From Saccharothrix australiensis (lineage in GTDB: Bacteria > Actinomycetota > Actinomycetes > Mycobacteriales > Pseudonocardiaceae), in the NCBI RefSeq assembly GCF_003634935.1, contig NZ_RBXO01000001.1, positions 4,365,501 to 4,429,500 of the forward strand: a DNA stretch of 64,000 bases, read 5' to 3'. The notes beneath the pieces are model-generated. The model worked only from the letters and a program-made list of their open reading frames with translations, did no database searches and was not told the origin of the DNA. Shown here piece after piece: positions 1 to 8,915 of this stretch. Numbering within the stretch: position 1 is the stretch's first letter; the number at the start of each line of letters is the position of its first letter. The translations under genes were made by a program, and so were the position numbers.

Positions 1-1247
1 AGGATGTCGTCCCACGACTCGTCGTACGCCGGCGGCACGGCCTCCGGTGTGCGCGCCTCGTGCAGGGCCAGGCACTCGTCGGCCTCCTGCCTGCTCGCGG
101 GCAGGTCGGCGGCGGACGCCGTCCCGCCGATGCCGGCCGTCACCGTCACCTGCGCGGGCAGCGCCGCCCGCAGCAGGGCCACCCACTCCCGCGCGCCCGC
201 CACCTGCTCACCGGGCAGGATCGTGTAGAGCGTGTTGCCTGCCAGGGTGCTGCGCCCCGGTCGCGACCAGCCGAAACCGGTGGTGGCGCGGTCGAAGGCG
301 AGCAGCAGCGCGGCGTGCCGCTCGGCGGCGATGTGCGCGCGGACGGCGATGACCCGCAGCGGGCCCTGCGGCAGCCCGAGCCTGCTGACCACCGTGGCGG
401 CGTCCGCGGTGCCCTCCAGCAGCCGGCTCACCAGGTCCGACTCGACCTGGCGCTCCAGGTCCGCGCTGGCCCGCGAGCGCAGCAGGTGCAGCGCCACCGT
501 GCGCGCGCCGTCGGCCAGGGCGGTGCACCGCACGCCGGTCAGCGGCGCGCCGCAGGTCACCCACACCGAACCCAGCAGCTCGCGGCCCGCGCGGACCGCG
601 ACGACCATGCGGCCCGTCAGCCCCAGCTCCGGGGCCTGCTCGACGAACAGCGGCTCGTCGTAGGCCGCCAGGTACCCGAACACGCCCCGGTCCTCGAACA
701 GCTCGCGCAGCCGGTCCGGCACCTGCCTGCTCAGGATCGTCTCCAGGCGGGCCGGGTCCGCGCCGTGCTGCGAACTGGAGTACGCCAGCACCCGCGACAG
801 CCGGTCCTCGATGGTCACCGCGCCGCCGACCGCCCCGGCCAGGCTGTCCGCCAGCGCGAACAGGTCCGTCGGCCCGCGGCCCGACTCCGTCTCGCGGCCC
901 TCCAGCACCAGCCCGTACACGACGCCGGCCAACTGGCTCCAGGACACGGCGGGGTCGACCACCATCACCGCGACGCCCGCCGCCTCGCCGGCCGCGACGG
1001 CCGCCCGCTCCACGTCGACCCCGCCGTGCACCAGCACGACGGACGCCCGCGCGGCGACCGCCCAGTCCACGGCCTGGTCGAGCGATGCCGCGCCGACGGC
1101 CAGGAACACGTCGCCGCCCACCGCCCGGTCGGCGGTGGCCTCGTGCATCACCACGCTGCGCAGCTCGACCGCCCGCGACACCGGGCAGCACGCCAACCGC
1201 ACACCGTAGCCACCCAGCACGTTCACCAGGCGGTCCAACCTGACCAT
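1..1247 (-). CDS. PucR-family transcriptional regulator (C-terminus beyond window)
   Basis: The reading frame starts at ATG 1247 and stays open to the window edge, so the C-terminal helix-turn-helix expected for this family is not visible. The first ~140 residues resemble the PucR N-terminal sensory domain and residues ~140-400 the GGDEF-like central domain, ending in the typical DECLAL-type helix that precedes HTH_30. PucR proteins usually activate catabolic or secondary pathways in response to a small molecule. The gene lies 242 bp downstream of the TetR gene on the same strand and may belong to the flank rather than the biosynthetic cluster. The family call is firm; its ligand and targets cannot be inferred. 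Confidence 0.8.
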   Translation of the reverse strand, partial: MVRLDRLVNVLGGYGVRLACCPVSRAVELRSVVMHEATADRAVGGDVFLAVGAASLDQAVDWAVAARASVVLVHGGVDVERAAVAAGEAAGVAVMVVDPAVSWSQLAGVVYGLVLEGRETESGRGPTDLFALADSLAGAVGGAVTIEDRLSRVLAYSSSQHGADPARLETILSRQVPDRLRELFEDRGVFGYLAAYDEPLFVEQAPELGLTGRMVVAVRAGRELLGSVWVTCGAPLTGVRCTALADGARTVALHLLRSRASADLERQVESDLVSRLLEGTADAATVVSRLGLPQGPLRVIAVRAHIAAERHAALLLAFDRATTGFGWSRPGRSTLAGNTLYTILPGEQVAGAREWVALLRAALPAQVTVTAGIGGTASAADLPASRQEADECLALHEARTPEAVPPAYDESWDDI

Positions 1248-1489
1248 GAGCAAACCCCGTTCGAAGGCCGACGACCCACCGTAACCGCCGACCTCGCCAC
1301 CCCACGCGGCCGGGACGACCCGCCGCGCCCCTCCACTGTGGACGGCACCTCGGCGGTCCAGGGTGCCGGCCGGCGGTGGCGGACGTCCCGCAAGCCGGAC
1401 CGGGACGCACCGCCCGCCGCCGACCCGGACCGCCCTGCCCGGCCGCCCTGCCGGCACCCGAGCCGTACAGCGCTGTCAGGGTTGCCCGG

Positions 1490-2071
1490 TCAGCCGGCGG
1501 GGACGGCCAGCACGCCGAGCACGGTGGCCTCCAGCACGGCGGCGGCGTCGCGCCGGCGCAACCTGCCCGCGCCGACCTCGTCCGCCGCCACGTGGAGCAG
1601 GTTGTGGAACACCGAGACCAGCCAGCCCTGGGGGAGGTCGGTGCGGAACGCGCCCTCGTCCCGGCCGCGCGCGATGAGCCGTTCCACCTGCTGCAGCACG
1701 GTCCTGTGGTAGTTGCGCACCTGCCGCGGCGAGAGCACCGCGGCGGCGGCGGCCATGAGGTTGCGGTAGCCGGCCAGGATGCGCCAGGCCGACCTGATGA
1801 GCCTGGACAGCGCCTCGGCGGCGGAGCCCTCGTCCAGCCGTTCGGCGTCGAGCACCTCCGCCGCGCTGGTCACCGCGCGGTCGAGGACCCGCGCGAGCAG
1901 TTCCTCCCTCGACACGAAATGGCTGTAGAGCGTGACCCTGCTCACACCGGCCGCCTGCGCGATGGACGTCATGCTGACGTCCGGCTGGTCGCTGAAGCAC
2001 TCCAGCGCGGCGTCGAGGATCGCTTCGATGTTCCGCTCGGCATCCGCCCGCCGCCGTCCCTCACGACTCAT
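1490..2071 (-). CDS. TetR-family transcriptional repressor
   Basis: A 193-residue TetR-type protein. The N-terminal helix-turn-helix sits at about residues 15-60 (AERNIEAILDAALECF followed by SIAQAAGVSRVTLYSHF), and the remainder is an all-helical ligand domain. I chose ATG 2071 because it precedes the HTH by the usual short arm; the in-frame upstream extension to 2233 is arginine/proline-rich repeat-derived sequence. It is the last gene of the minus-strand series phzE-like / FAD monooxygenase / amidohydrolase / TetR. The four 19-bp repeats just upstream of its start could be its operators, which would fit autoregulation. Likely role: efflux or pathway control responding to the metabolite; the ligand is unknown. 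Confidence 0.85.
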   Translation of the reverse strand: MSREGRRRADAERNIEAILDAALECFSDQPDVSMTSIAQAAGVSRVTLYSHFVSREELLARVLDRAVTSAAEVLDAERLDEGSAAEALSRLIRSAWRILAGYRNLMAAAAAVLSPRQVRNYHRTVLQQVERLIARGRDEGAFRTDLPQGWLVSVFHNLLHVAADEVGAGRLRRRDAAAVLEATVLGVLAVPAG

Positions 2072-2173
2072 GGCGTCATGGTCGCACGACGCCGTGACGG
2101 GTCGTCGCGCGAAGCCGGCGTTGCCCGGTGCCCGCGGCACCTCGGGATTTCCGGCGTCGCGTCGGGGTTCCGC

Positions 2174-2249
2174 CACCGGTCGGGCTTCCTGGCACCGGTC
2201 GGGATTCCTGGCACCGGTCGGGATTCCTGGCACCGGTCGGGGTCCCTGG
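2174..2249. repeat. Four tandem 19-bp repeats, each with an ACCGGT palindrome
   Basis: Four head-to-tail copies of the unit CACCGGTCGGGATTCCTGG (units start at 2174, 2193, 2212 and 2231). Copies 2 and 3 are identical, copy 1 differs at one base and copy 4 at two. They lie between the amidohydrolase stop and the TetR start, so they are non-coding. Repeated operators for the adjacent TetR protein or simple slippage expansion are both possible. Confidence 0.9.
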
Positions 2250-2296
2250 CGTCGCGTCCGGGGCTCCCGCGCCGGGGCCGCGGTTCCCGCGTCGCC

Positions 2297-3790
2297 TCAG
2301 GGCGTCCGGAAGACGCGGCTCAGCACCTCGTCGGAGACGTGCGGGTGCCGTGCCGAGTACGATCGCAACGCCCGCAGGTACTCGCGTTCCAGCTCGTCCT
2401 CGTCCACCTCCGTGGCGTGCCCGGCGCGCACCAGCACCCGACCGGCGACCATGACGGTGTCGACGTCGAGCGAACCGCCGAGCGTCAGGAACGCCTCCAG
2501 CGGCCGGGGGTTGAGCAGGTAGCGCCAGTCCGTGGTGCGCACCAGGACCAGGTCCGCCTGCTTGCCCACCTCCAGCGAACCCACCTCGTCGTCCCACCCG
2601 AGACCGCGCGCCGCCGTGCGGGTCGCCATCGCCAACGCCGTGCTGGGCAACACCCGCGTGTTGTCGGCGGCGATCTCGTTGTGCGCCTGCCAGGCGGCGC
2701 GCATCGCCTCGGCCATGCTCCCCAGCGGGAACACCCCGCCGTCGGTGGACAGCGACACGCCCACGCCCCGCGCCACCAGGTCGGTGAGCACGGCGGTCTC
2801 GCTCAACGTCGACTCGCCGCTCGGGCCGTACTTCGCCGGTGAGTGGCTGATGTGGGCGCCCGACGCGACCAGCAGCTCGCGCTCCTCGTCGTCGACGAAG
2901 GCGCAGTGCACCGCCGTCAGCCGGTCCGTCAGCAGCCCCAGGTCGGCCAGCCTGCGCACCGGGGTCGTGCCGTAGCAGGCCCGCACCGCCTCGGACTCGT
3001 TGCGCAGGGCCGCGACGTGGGTGGCGAACCGGGTGTCGTGGCGGGACACCAGGTCGGCGAGGCCGCGCCCCAGCTCGTCGGACATCGCGGGCACGTACAG
3101 CGCCGACGGCCGCACCCGCACGGTGCCGCCCGGCGCGGTGCGCAGCAGGTCCGCCAGCTCCGCCAGGAGCCGGTCGGTGTCGCGGGTGCGCCGGTGGCGG
3201 TGCTCGCCCGGCAGGCACACCGCGTCGGACGCCCACGTGCTGACCGACAACCGGATGCCCAGCGAGCGCGCGGCGTCGACCAGCGCGTCCGGCCGGTTCA
3301 GCGATCCGGTGTCCCCCACCGTGGTCGTGCCCGACCGCAGCTGCGTCCACAGCGAGTAGCGCGCGATCGCCGACGCCTCGTCCGCGGCGAGGCCGGCGAT
3401 CAGGTCGTGGAAGGCGTCGAACGCCGCCGTCACCTGCGGCAGGTCGCCGCCGTGGGAGAAGAAGCCCGGCTGGTCGTCCCGGTCGGACGGTGGGCGCGAC
3501 GCGGCGCGGAGCACCACCCGCCCGGCGAACATGTCGTGCCAGTGCCCGTTGACGAAACCGGGCAGCACCATCATCCCGTCCGCGTCGACGGTGCGCACGT
3601 CGACGGACAGCTCCGCCGCCGCCGCGTCCACGCGCGCCACGTCGCCGACCGCCGCCACGCGGTCGCCCACCACCAGCACCGAGCCCACCGGGTAGACGCG
3701 TTCACCGTCGTCGGCGGTGTGGACGACACCGCCGCGGATCAGGGTCGCGTGCCCGTCGGGACCGCTGTTCACACCATCGGGGTTGCTCAT
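2297..3790 (-). CDS. Metal-dependent amidohydrolase (possible benzoxazole-forming cyclase)
   Basis: A 497-residue amidohydrolase of the TrzA/AtzA-like superfamily. All metal and catalytic positions are visible: His83-x-His85 in NGHWHD, His258 in ATHVAA, His295 in AVHCAF and Asp350 in STDGG, so it should be active with a mononuclear metal. ATG 3790 follows a good GGAGG site (spacing 8-9). It sits with genes for 3-hydroxyanthranilate supply. From the literature on nataxazole, caboxamycin and A33853, amidohydrolases of this kind close the benzoxazole ring on an N-acylated or O-acylated 3-hydroxyanthranilate; assigning that role here is an inference from context. Alternatives are a simple deaminase or hydrolase tailoring step. 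The enzyme class is firm. Confidence 0.85.
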   Translation of the reverse strand: MSNPDGVNSGPDGHATLIRGGVVHTADDGERVYPVGSVLVVGDRVAAVGDVARVDAAAAELSVDVRTVDADGMMVLPGFVNGHWHDMFAGRVVLRAASRPPSDRDDQPGFFSHGGDLPQVTAAFDAFHDLIAGLAADEASAIARYSLWTQLRSGTTTVGDTGSLNRPDALVDAARSLGIRLSVSTWASDAVCLPGEHRHRRTRDTDRLLAELADLLRTAPGGTVRVRPSALYVPAMSDELGRGLADLVSRHDTRFATHVAALRNESEAVRACYGTTPVRRLADLGLLTDRLTAVHCAFVDDEERELLVASGAHISHSPAKYGPSGESTLSETAVLTDLVARGVGVSLSTDGGVFPLGSMAEAMRAAWQAHNEIAADNTRVLPSTALAMATRTAARGLGWDDEVGSLEVGKQADLVLVRTTDWRYLLNPRPLEAFLTLGGSLDVDTVMVAGRVLVRAGHATEVDEDELEREYLRALRSYSARHPHVSDEVLSRVFRTP

Positions 3791-3980
3791 GTCGTTCGTC
3801 CTCCGGGGATCTCGACCGATCGCTGTCCGCGCTGTCGCGGCATGTCGCGCCGGCTGCCGCGCCGCCGGCCTGCGCGCCGGTGGCCGTGGCAAGCCGCGGG
3901 CGGCGCGCCGGTGGCCGTCGCACCGGGGCCGTCGCGTCGGGCCCGCGCGGGGGCCGTCGCGTCGGTGGCCGTCGGGGTGC

Positions 3981-5162
3981 TCACCGCGTCGACGCCGCCG
4001 GTTCCAGGTAGAGGTGGTCGACCAGCTCCAGCAGGTTCGCGTCGGTCCGGGTCGCGAGCGCGGCGTTGCGCCGCTCGGCCACCGCGCCCGCCACGTGGTA
4101 GACGTCCCGGCCCAGCGCGCGGGAGAGCCGCTGCACCCACGCGGTGCGCTCGGCGCGCAGGTCGGTGAACCGCTCGAAGGCGCGCGCGAAATCCGGTTCG
4201 GCCGGCGCCAGCAGCTCGCCCAGGCACACCGCGTCCTCCAGGGCGGCGCACGCGCCCTGCGCGGCGTACTGGAGCATCGGGTGCGCGGCGTCACCGAGCA
4301 GGACGACCCGGCCGTCGGTCCAGCGGCGCACCGGGTCCCGGTCGCACAGCACCCAGGAGCGCCAGTCCCGGCCGTGCTCCAGGAAGCGGCGCGGCACGGC
4401 CGCCAGCGACGCGAACGTGTCGAGGACGAGGTCTCGGTCCGCGGGACGCCCGACGACCACGTCGACCGCGCGGTCGTCGACGGTCGCCGCCAGGTTGAGG
4501 GACCGCCCGCCGGCGATCGGGTAGTGCACGACGTGGCGCAGGGGCGCGGCCCACAGCGTGACCGAGTGCCACCGCAGGTCCGCCGGCAGCGACTCGATCG
4601 GGATCACCGAGCGGTAGATGGTGTGACCGGACAGCACCGGCTCGCCGTCGTCGAGCAGTTGCGCCCGCACCGCGGAGCGGAGGCCGTCGGCACCGACCAG
4701 CGCGTCACCGCGCACGGTCGCGCCGCCGGCGAGGTCGACCACCACCTCGTCGCCGACGTGCGCGTAACGCTCGACGCGGGAATCGGTGCGCAGCTCGATG
4801 GTGTCGTGCTCGCGGCAGGCGTCCAGCAATGCGGTGTAGAGGTCCACGCGGTGCACGACGGCGTACGGCTGGCCGTAGCGCTCGCGGAACTCCCCGGTCA
4901 GCGGGAGGCGGGCGATCCCCGCGCCCGTGACGCCGTCCATCAGGTTCAACCCGTCCACGAACACCGCGCCGGCGCGCACCGCGTCCGCGACACCGAGCCG
5001 GTCCAGCGCGCGGAAGGCGTTGGGGCCCAGTTGGATGCCCGCGCCCAGTTCGGTGAACCGGGGTTCGCGCTCCAGCACGACGACGTGGTGGCCGGACCGG
5101 GCCACCGCCAGGGCGGTCGCGATGCCGCCGATCCCGCCACCTGCGATCAGCACTGAGGACAT
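3981..5162 (-). CDS. FAD-dependent aromatic monooxygenase (salicylate/3-hydroxybenzoate hydroxylase type)
   Basis: A 393-residue class A flavoprotein hydroxylase. It has an N-terminal Rossmann dinucleotide fingerprint (IAGGGIGGIATALA), the central DG motif (VGADGLRSAVR) and the C-terminal GD motif (LLGDAAHPMLQYAAQG), in the order and length normal for the family. Such enzymes use NAD(P)H and O2 to hydroxylate phenols, some with loss of a carboxylate. In this cluster the candidate substrates are 3-hydroxyanthranilate or the PKS-derived hydroxybenzoate; which one is not visible. The gene lies 190 bp upstream of the amidohydrolase and 218 bp downstream of the phzE-like gene, on the same strand. 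The family is firm, the substrate is inference. Confidence 0.9.
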   Translation of the reverse strand: MSSVLIAGGGIGGIATALAVARSGHHVVVLEREPRFTELGAGIQLGPNAFRALDRLGVADAVRAGAVFVDGLNLMDGVTGAGIARLPLTGEFRERYGQPYAVVHRVDLYTALLDACREHDTIELRTDSRVERYAHVGDEVVVDLAGGATVRGDALVGADGLRSAVRAQLLDDGEPVLSGHTIYRSVIPIESLPADLRWHSVTLWAAPLRHVVHYPIAGGRSLNLAATVDDRAVDVVVGRPADRDLVLDTFASLAAVPRRFLEHGRDWRSWVLCDRDPVRRWTDGRVVLLGDAAHPMLQYAAQGACAALEDAVCLGELLAPAEPDFARAFERFTDLRAERTAWVQRLSRALGRDVYHVAGAVAERRNAALATRTDANLLELVDHLYLEPAASTR

Positions 5163-5380
5163 GAGGGCGTCCGCCGTTCCCTTCTCGTGGCGATCCCGCC
5201 GCGGGCGTCGGTGGTCCCGCGACGCGGGGAGTCCGATGTGGTCGGTCCACGCCGGCACCCGGTGCCGTTCCGGGACGCGGCACCGCACCCGTGCCCGGCC
5301 CCGGATGCCGACCGCGCGGCGGTCGACCCGCCACGGGGACGTCCCCGCCACGCCAAGCCTGGCCGAACCGGCACGCCGTG

Positions 5381-7435
5381 TCAGCCCGCCACACGGGCGT
5401 CGCACAGCACGGCCGCGAGCATCTCGCCCAGGATCTCCGGACCGCGGCGGGTGAGCACCGACTCGGCGTGGAACTGCACCGACGCGAACCACGGTCCCCG
5501 CAAGGCGTGGACCTCCCCGGTGGCGGGGTCCCGGCTGACGCGGACCGCGCCCGGCACACCGGGGCACACGACGCGGTCGCCGGCGGACCGCGCCGCGAAG
5601 GTGTTGTAGAAGCCGACGGTCGCGGGTCTCCCGAACAGGTCGATCTCGCGCTGCACGCCCTGGTCCGGCCGTTCCTTGCGCACCAACGCGAACCCGAGCA
5701 GGCCGCTGAGGACCTGGTGGCCCAGGCACACCGACAGGAAGGGCCTGCGCTCGGCCAGCAGCCGGCGGGTGACCGCGCGCAGGGCGGCGATCCTCGGCAC
5801 GTCGTGCGCGCGCGGGTCGCCCGGTCCGGGTCCGACGAGCACCGCGTCGAACTCCTCCGGGCGCAGCGGCTCGTCGAACCGGCGGACCGTGATGGCCGGG
5901 CCGAGGGAGCGCAGTTGCAGCGCGAGCATCGCGGTGAACGCGTCCTCGGCGTCGACCACGAGGACCCGACGCCCGCGCAGCGCGGCGACCGGCGCGTCCG
6001 GCGGGCGCTCCGGGGCGAACCAGAACGCGCCCAGCGGTGCGTTGCGCCGCGCCAGCGCCGCCCGCACGTCCGGGTGGTCGGCGTAGCGCTCCGGGCGCAC
6101 GCTCGTCGGTGCCGGTGCCGGTGCCGGTGCCGGTGCCGGTGCCGGTGCCGACGCGGGTGCCGACGCCGATGCGGGTGCGGATGCCGGTGCGGGTCCGGGT
6201 TCCGGCGCGGGCGCGGGTTTCGTGCCCCGGATCGCGGACAGCAACCCGGCCGCCTTCGCCGCGGTCTCCGCGACCTCCGAGCGCGGGTCGGAGTGGCGGA
6301 CCAGGGTAGCGCCCACCCCGAGGTCGAGCCGGCCGCACGCGTCGACCACGGCGGTGCGGATCGTGATGGCGGAGTCCAGCGTCGGCTCGCCGCGGCCGTC
6401 CCGACCGATGAGCGCGACGACGCCGCTGTAGTAGCCCCGGCCGCGCGGCTCGTACCGGTGGACGACCCGGAACGCGTTCTCCAGCGGGCTGCCGGTGACG
6501 GTGGGCGCGAACATCGTCTCCCGCAGCACGTCGGTGACACCGCGCGAGGTGCGCCCCTCGATCAGGTACTCGGTGTGCGCGAGCCGCGCCATCTCCTTCA
6601 GGCGCGGACCGCGCACGCGCACGTCGCCGTCGCACACGCGGGCCATCATCTTCAGCTCCTCGTCCACGACCATGTACAGCTCCTCGGTCTCCTTGCGGTC
6701 GGCGAGGAACTCCAGCAGGCCCGGCAGCGACGGTCCGGCGGCCGGGTAGCGGTAGGTGCCGCTGATCGGGTTCATCACGACCGCGCCCGCCCGGCAGGAC
6801 ACGTGGCGCTCCGGCGTCGCGCCGATGAACGTGCGATCCCCGACGCGCACGAGGAACGTCCAATACGCCCCGGTTTCCCCGGAAAGCAGGCGGCGGTACA
6901 CGCTCAACGCCGAGCGCGGCCCGTGGTCGACCAACTCGGCGACGAACGACCTTTTGATCACGAAATTCGCGCCCGCGCCACCGCCGATCTCCTCGGCGAG
7001 CACCTTCTCCACGATGGCCGCGTAGTTGTCGTCGTCGACGTCGAATGCGCCGCCCCGGATTTCGACGGGTTCGTCCGGCAGCACGTCGAGCACCGCGGCG
7101 AGCGGCACCCGCGCCTGGCCGGTCACCGCCAGCGCGAGCAGCGGCGCGCCGTCGTCCTGGTGCGCGAAACCGCGCTCCGCGACCTGCCGGTACGGGACGA
7201 CGACGAGCAGGTCGTGCACCGGCTCGCCGTGCTCGGGCACCCCGGTGGGCAGCGGCAGGTCGGCCAACCGCGCGACCGTGAGCGGGTCGCCGACCAGCAC
7301 GTCCACCGCGTCGCCCGCGACGGTGCCCATGTCGTCGCCCGCGACGGCACCCATGTCGTCGCCCGCGACGGTTGGCCTGTGGAGCAACGCGAACCCGGCC
7401 GCGCGGGACAGCCGTTCGAAGTCGAGCGAATCCAT
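5381..7435 (-). CDS. phzE: 2-amino-2-deoxyisochorismate synthase (TrpE-TrpG fusion, PhzE type)
   Basis: A 684-residue fusion of a chorismate-utilising TrpE-like domain (about residues 1-410) and a class I glutamine amidotransferase (about 465-684). The amidotransferase triad is visible as Cys570 (SVCLGHQ), His656 and Glu658 (FHAES). This architecture is that of PhzE, which converts chorismate plus glutamine into 2-amino-2-deoxyisochorismate; fused anthranilate synthases look similar, but the neighbouring phzD-like gene favours PhzE. The interdomain linker is an alanine-proline tract encoded by a simple DNA repeat. ATG 7435 is preceded by GGAGGGG at ideal spacing, so the in-frame extension to 7540 is rejected. 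It is transcribed divergently from the DAHP synthase gene. Confidence 0.92.
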   Translation of the reverse strand: MDSLDFERLSRAAGFALLHRPTVAGDDMGAVAGDDMGTVAGDAVDVLVGDPLTVARLADLPLPTGVPEHGEPVHDLLVVVPYRQVAERGFAHQDDGAPLLALAVTGQARVPLAAVLDVLPDEPVEIRGGAFDVDDDNYAAIVEKVLAEEIGGGAGANFVIKRSFVAELVDHGPRSALSVYRRLLSGETGAYWTFLVRVGDRTFIGATPERHVSCRAGAVVMNPISGTYRYPAAGPSLPGLLEFLADRKETEELYMVVDEELKMMARVCDGDVRVRGPRLKEMARLAHTEYLIEGRTSRGVTDVLRETMFAPTVTGSPLENAFRVVHRYEPRGRGYYSGVVALIGRDGRGEPTLDSAITIRTAVVDACGRLDLGVGATLVRHSDPRSEVAETAAKAAGLLSAIRGTKPAPAPEPGPAPASAPASASAPASAPAPAPAPAPAPAPTSVRPERYADHPDVRAALARRNAPLGAFWFAPERPPDAPVAALRGRRVLVVDAEDAFTAMLALQLRSLGPAITVRRFDEPLRPEEFDAVLVGPGPGDPRAHDVPRIAALRAVTRRLLAERRPFLSVCLGHQVLSGLLGFALVRKERPDQGVQREIDLFGRPATVGFYNTFAARSAGDRVVCPGVPGAVRVSRDPATGEVHALRGPWFASVQFHAESVLTRRGPEILGEMLAAVLCDARVAG
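6108..6149. repeat. Seven perfect GGTGCC hexamers coding the Ala-Pro linker
   Basis: Seven perfect copies of GGTGCC, followed to about 6215 by degenerate copies. On the minus strand they code an Ala-Pro (then Ala-Ser/Pro) stretch joining the TrpE and amidotransferase halves of the PhzE-like enzyme. In-frame hexamers mean that copy-number changes alter linker length without a frameshift. Confidence 0.9.
7309..7371. repeat. 24-bp in-frame repeat in the 5' end of the phzE-like gene
   Basis: The 15-bp core CGTCGCCCGCGACGG recurs at 7309, 7333 and 7357, giving 2.6 copies of a 24-bp unit. It codes VAGDDMGA / VAGDDMGT / VAGDAVDV near residues 21-43 of the PhzE-like protein, a small variable segment at the N-terminus. 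Confidence 0.85.
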
Positions 7436-7551
7436 TGGTTCCCCTCCGCGCGGCACTGGGACGTCGGCACCGGCGAGAATGGTCCGGCGCGCCTGGTGTC
7501 CCACGCTATTCCGCAGGTCGCGCCGAGCGACACTACCCATTCTGGCGGGAC

Positions 7552-7603
7552 CTACTACGAACCCGTAGCAACCCCGACATTCCCCACTACCCGACCTGGT
7601 AGT
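7552..7603. promoter_or_regulatory. Two inverted repeats in the phzE/phzC divergent promoter region
   Basis: The 241-bp gap between the divergent phzE-like and phzC-like starts is locally less GC-rich. It holds ACTACC-N6-GGTAGT (7586-7603, perfect 6-bp arms) and CTACG-N4-CGTAG (7555-7568), plus a further half-site ACTACCC at 7532. The shared CTAC/GTAG arms suggest one regulator controlling both transcripts. Candidates in the cluster are the TetR and BlaI-like proteins; the pairing is inference. Confidence 0.5.
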
Positions 7604-7676
7604 CGGAATCCGATTTCACCCCGGATATGTTGTGGGCTGCTGGATGAATGAGCGGTGACCGAGCGGAGGGCATGTC

Positions 7677-8906
7677 GTGCTCGTCGAGCCGGACCGGAAC
7701 GGACGCGAACGCCATTGGCGGGGCGTCACCGAGGACGAAGTGCGCCAGTGGCGATCGCTGCCCGCCGCGCAGCAGCCCGAGTGGGGCGGCCGGCAGCTCG
7801 CGCGGATGCGGCGGAAGCTGGGCCAGGCGCCCGGCCTCGTCGGTTGGGACGAGGTGCGCGCGCTGAAGGCGCTGCTCGCCGAGGTGGCCCTCGGGCGGGC
7901 GCGGGTCGTCCAGGCGGGCGACTGCGCCGAGGACCCCGACGAGTGCGTGCCCGCGGCCCTCGACGACAAGGTCGGCCTGCTGGACGCGCTGGCCGGCGCG
8001 CTGCACGCCGGGACGGGCCTGCCCGTGCTGCGGGTGGGCCGGATCGCCGGGCAGTTCGCCAAGCCGCGCTCCCAGCCGACCGAGGTGCACGACGGGCTCC
8101 GGCTGCCGGTCTTCCGGGGCCACCTGGTCAACAGCCCGCGACCCGACCCGGTGGCGCGCAGGCCCGACCCGCTGCGGCTGCTCCGCTGCTACCGCGCCGC
8201 CGCCGCGGCCACGGCCCACCTGCGCACCGCGGACGTGCCGGTGTGGACGAGCCACGAGGCGCTGCTGCTGGACTACGAGCTGCCGCTGGTGCGCCGCACG
8301 CCCGACGGCCACACGGTGCTGACGTCGACGCACTGGCCGTGGATCGGCGACCGGACCCGGCAGCCCGACGGCGCGCACGTGCGCCTGATGGCCGCCCTGG
8401 ACAACCCGGTCGCGTGCAAGGTCGGCCCGACGACCCCGGTCGAGCAGCTGCTCGAACTGTGCGCGGTGCTCGACCCCGACCGCGAGCCGGGCAGGCTCAC
8501 GCTGATCACCCGGCTCGGCGCGGACCGCGTCGCGGACCTGCTGCCGCCGCTGGTCGCGGCGGTCCGCGACGCCGGGCACCCCGTCGTGTGGCTGTGCGAC
8601 CCGATGCACGCCAACACCACGACCGCGCCCGGCGGCCAGAAGACGCGGCTGCTCACCGCGGTGCGGCAGGAGGTCCGGCGCTTCCGCGAGGCCGTCGAGG
8701 GCGAGGGCGCGCACGCGGGCGGCCTGCACCTGGAGACCACGCCCGCGCCGGTCGCGGAGTGCGTCGCGGACGCGGCCGACCTGCATTTGGTCGGCGTGCC
8801 CGGCACGGCCGCCTACCGGTCGTGCTGCGACCCCCGGCTGAACCCGAAGCAGGCCCTGTCCGCGGTCGCGGCCTGGACCGGCGCACGGCAGATGAACCCC
8901 ACTTGA
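7677..8906 (+). CDS. phzC: Class II 3-deoxy-D-arabino-heptulosonate 7-phosphate synthase (PhzC type)
   Basis: A 409-residue class II (plant-type) DAHP synthase, condensing phosphoenolpyruvate and erythrose 4-phosphate in the first shikimate step. Family blocks are clear: VVQAGDCAE, RVGRIAGQFAKPRS, HWPWIGDRTRQ, KVGPTT, DPMHANT and HLE near the C-terminus. GTG 7677 follows GCGGAGGG with a 6-base gap; the nearer ATG at 7672 is out of frame. It opens a plus-strand operon with the SDR and phzD-like genes (stop-start spacing 9 and 13 bp). The length is close to cluster PhzC proteins, shorter than housekeeping AroF-like ones. Its expected job is to raise chorismate flux, probably free of normal feedback control. 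Confidence 0.95.
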   Translation: MLVEPDRNGRERHWRGVTEDEVRQWRSLPAAQQPEWGGRQLARMRRKLGQAPGLVGWDEVRALKALLAEVALGRARVVQAGDCAEDPDECVPAALDDKVGLLDALAGALHAGTGLPVLRVGRIAGQFAKPRSQPTEVHDGLRLPVFRGHLVNSPRPDPVARRPDPLRLLRCYRAAAAATAHLRTADVPVWTSHEALLLDYELPLVRRTPDGHTVLTSTHWPWIGDRTRQPDGAHVRLMAALDNPVACKVGPTTPVEQLLELCAVLDPDREPGRLTLITRLGADRVADLLPPLVAAVRDAGHPVVWLCDPMHANTTTAPGGQKTRLLTAVRQEVRRFREAVEGEGAHAGGLHLETTPAPVAECVADAADLHLVGVPGTAAYRSCCDPRLNPKQALSAVAAWTGARQMNPT

Positions 8907-8915
8907 GGAGCGGTG

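Noticed and set aside
60..1712. Long plus-strand open frame of about 550 codons
   Set aside because: It is the complement of the PucR and TetR genes; composition is Arg/His/Gln-rich with no domain sense. Long antisense frames occur throughout this GC-rich window for the same reason.
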